64,000 nt of DNA from Alphaproteobacteria bacterium (GTDB lineage Bacteria > Myxococcota_A > UBA796 > GCA-2862545), in NCBI GenBank assembly GCA_020632885.1, contig JACKEQ010000011.1:109995-173994 (forward strand), read 5' to 3'. Under the pieces are notes generated by a model that saw nothing but the letters and a program-made list of their open reading frames with translations, made no database searches and was not told the DNA's origin. Every line of letters starts with the position of its first letter. Position 1 is the stretch's first letter. The translations under genes were made by a program, and so were the position numbers. Below, piece by piece: positions 63,821 through 64,000 of this stretch.

Positions 63821-64000
63821 TTGCGCGCTCTACCCCTCGTCTCGCTCGTCCTGTTGATGGCCTGCAAGGGCCGTGCGCCCATCGAGCCCACCGAGACGGA
63901 CGCCGACACCGACACCGACACCGACGCGGACACGGACGCGGACACGGACGCCGACACCGATTCGGACACGGACGCCGACACGGACGCCGACACGGACGCC
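63821..64000 (+). CDS. Asp-X-Asp-spacer lipoprotein, 3' end outside window
   Basis: Sixty codons are visible. TTG 63821 starts a signal MRALPLVSLVLLMACKG with lipobox (MAC, Cys15), then APIEPTETDADTD leads into an Asp-X-Asp spacer that runs off the end of the window. The layout matches the LamG, VWA and VCBS lipoproteins, so a surface-binding domain is expected downstream. The rare TTG start is accepted because GGAGG lies 4 nt upstream and no ATG or GTG gives a full signal peptide. Confidence 0.75.
   Translation, partial: MRALPLVSLVLLMACKGRAPIEPTETDADTDTDTDADTDADTDADTDSDTDADTDADTDA
63898..64000 (+). repeat. Asp-X-Asp coding repeat (cut by window end)
   Basis: GAC codons alternate with GCC, ACC, GCG and ACG up to the last base. 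Sixth spacer of this kind in the window. Confidence 0.85.

Overview
The window reads as chromosomal DNA of a high-GC Myxococcota-type (deltaproteobacterial) bacterium. The evidence is the very high G+C, many secreted lipoproteins with acidic Asp-X-Asp spacers, MopE-type metal-binding motifs, parallel beta-helix and HYDIN-like cell-surface repeats, a MYXO-CTERM-like anchor, and four proteins carrying the TIGR02996 'repeat-companion' domain. I see no rRNA, tRNA, CRISPR array, phage or transposase, so this is ordinary but accessory-rich chromosome. Family names come from recalled motifs only, not from database searches.

Layout. 1-6.7 kb: end of a helical protein, a membrane protein, the stump of a histidine kinase before a single-domain response regulator, and a giant P-type ATPase whose N-terminal half looks like a dead copy of its C-terminal half. 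6.8-14.6 kb: two large surface or secreted repeat proteins (Cys-rich and tail-fibre-like; HYDIN plus beta-helix). 14.6-26.3 kb: mostly minus-strand genes for TIGR02996 proteins, an ATP-grasp enzyme, a class III cyclase coupled to a lipoprotein, a VWA lipoprotein and a HutD/Ves protein, with a plus-strand LamG lipoprotein; two tiny ORFs sit in tight operon gaps. 26.5-34.7 kb: a paralogous pair of MopE/beta-helix proteins (the first frameshifted), HEAT-like proteins, an arylsulfotransferase-like lipoprotein and an FG-GAP/VCBS lipoprotein built of exact 171-bp units. 34.7-44.5 kb: HupE/UreJ-like and DUF3500 genes, an OmpR-type two-component pair, a subtilisin-FGE fusion lipoprotein, VanW and glycosyltransferase-like genes and a CDF transporter. 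From 38.35 to 42.3 kb this region carries at least fourteen single-base frame breaks that leave catalytic motifs intact. 44.6-56.4 kb: a beta-helix/MopE protein with a C-terminal anchor, a membrane protein, a TPR protein, PKD-type lipoproteins and a TIGR02996 protein.

56.4-62.8 kb is the most interesting part. A class III cyclase is followed by five genes joined by 4-base stop/start overlaps: a 7-TM PP2C (SpoIIE) phosphatase, an E1/ThiF-like adenylyltransferase, a GNAT/LuxI-like acyltransferase, a HATPase (anti-sigma-kinase-like) protein and a STAS protein. A nitroreductase-like flavoprotein gene converges on them from the other strand. The phosphatase, kinase and STAS proteins form a complete partner-switching cassette; the ThiF, acyltransferase and nitroreductase-like genes look like a small-molecule or modification pathway that it controls.

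Gene starts show a recurring TAnnnT element 5-7 nt before SD-less starts (suggesting leaderless mRNAs) or 15-19 nt before starts with a GGAGG Shine-Dalgarno. Several Asp-rich lipoprotein genes place that Shine-Dalgarno inside a perfect hairpin.
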